From Candidatus Pacearchaeota archaeon ex4484_71 (lineage in GTDB: Archaea > Nanobdellota > Nanobdellia > Pacearchaeales > GW2011-AR1), in contig NJDN01000033.1 of assembly GCA_002254395.1 (NCBI GenBank), forward strand, positions 1 to 5,000: DNA of 5,000 bases, given 5' to 3'. The first letter of the stretch is position 1. Each line of letters opens with the position of its first letter. This document shows positions 4,884 through 5,000 of this stretch, one piece after another. A model generated the notes under the pieces. It worked only from the letters and a program-made list of their open reading frames with translations, had not been told where the DNA came from and searched no databases. A program made the translations under genes and the position numbers.

Positions 4884-5000
4884 GGATATCTTTTACAAAA
4901 AGGTTTAATGATTCTGCACTTCTTGCAATCTGTTTATTTGATTCTTTTTTTTGTGAATTAAGGAGCTCAAGACGTGATTGTTGTTTTTTTAATTCCAAAG
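4873..5000 (-). CDS. C-terminal end of a minus-strand gene entering from the right edge
   Basis: On the minus strand one frame is open from the window edge (first full codon 4998-4996) to a TAA at 4875-4873, giving 41 residues and no in-frame start. The segment is highly polar, rich in Lys, Gln, Ser and Leu, with heptad-like leucines (LELK, RLELLN), so a coiled-coil C-terminus is plausible; it ends in DIPTF. The opposite strand offers only a 17-codon frame here. It overlaps the 83-residue gene tail to tail by 11 bp. The product cannot be named from this fragment, and a chance open frame is not excluded. Confidence 0.6.
   Translation of the reverse strand, partial: LELKKQQSRLELLNSQKKESNKQIARSAESLNLFVKDIPTF
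4945..4952 (+). terminator. T8 tract downstream of the 83-residue gene
   Basis: Eight T on the + strand lie about 60 bases past the TAG at 4881-4883 and could end that transcript by archaeal U-tract termination. The tract lies in the coding sequence of the convergent gene (two Lys codons on the other strand), so it may be incidental. Confidence 0.25.

Noticed and set aside
1..5000. CRISPR arrays, tRNA, rRNA, insertion sequences, attachment sites
   Set aside because: I found no direct-repeat arrays, no cloverleaf-like GC-rich segment, no transposase-like protein and no terminal inverted repeats.

Overview
The window looks like a piece of an archaeal genome, most likely a DPANN lineage such as Pacearchaeota or Woesearchaeota. 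This rests on several things: low G+C (about a third by eye), AGA/AGG-dominated arginine codons, archaeal TATA boxes about 25 nt before start codons with no leader, a GAGGTGA ribosome site, and a large surface protein rich in N-glycosylation sequons with a Cys box and a poly-Gly linker. The lineage is an inference from style; no rRNA or universal marker is present.

Left part (2-4064, + strand) is an envelope-protein operon of three genes. The first is the 859-residue C-terminal portion of a giant surface protein that begins before the window. It has Ig-like beta domains, a Cys box, a Gly linker, another beta domain, a helical membrane-proximal stalk, one membrane helix and a cytoplasmic coiled region. 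The second (2623-3579) is a secreted and anchored 318-residue protein that repeats the stalk, membrane helix and cytoplasmic plan of the first in smaller form. The third (3576-4064) overlaps the second by ATGA and encodes a two-helix membrane protein with a short LTGGAVG loop.

Middle part (4065-4304) holds a 52-codon minus-strand gene for a tiny two-helix membrane protein, easily missed by a length cutoff. Its stop codon directly abuts the stop of the operon. An 81-bp divergent promoter region follows, with a TATA box for each direction and a 7-bp inverted repeat bracketing the rightward TATA box.

Right part (4305-5000) has two small cytosolic proteins of unknown function on the + strand (90 and 83 residues), each with its own leaderless promoter or one directly upstream. 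The 3' end of a minus-strand gene enters from the right edge and overlaps the 83-residue gene tail to tail by 11 bp.

The most notable observation is that the first two operon genes are built from the same parts. A 23-25-residue ectodomain helix-turn-helix unit occurs twice in each. A 34-residue cytoplasmic hairpin occurs twice in the first and once in the second, aligning without gaps. This suggests a duplicated pair that may assemble through these modules into a transmembrane envelope complex whose function I cannot name.
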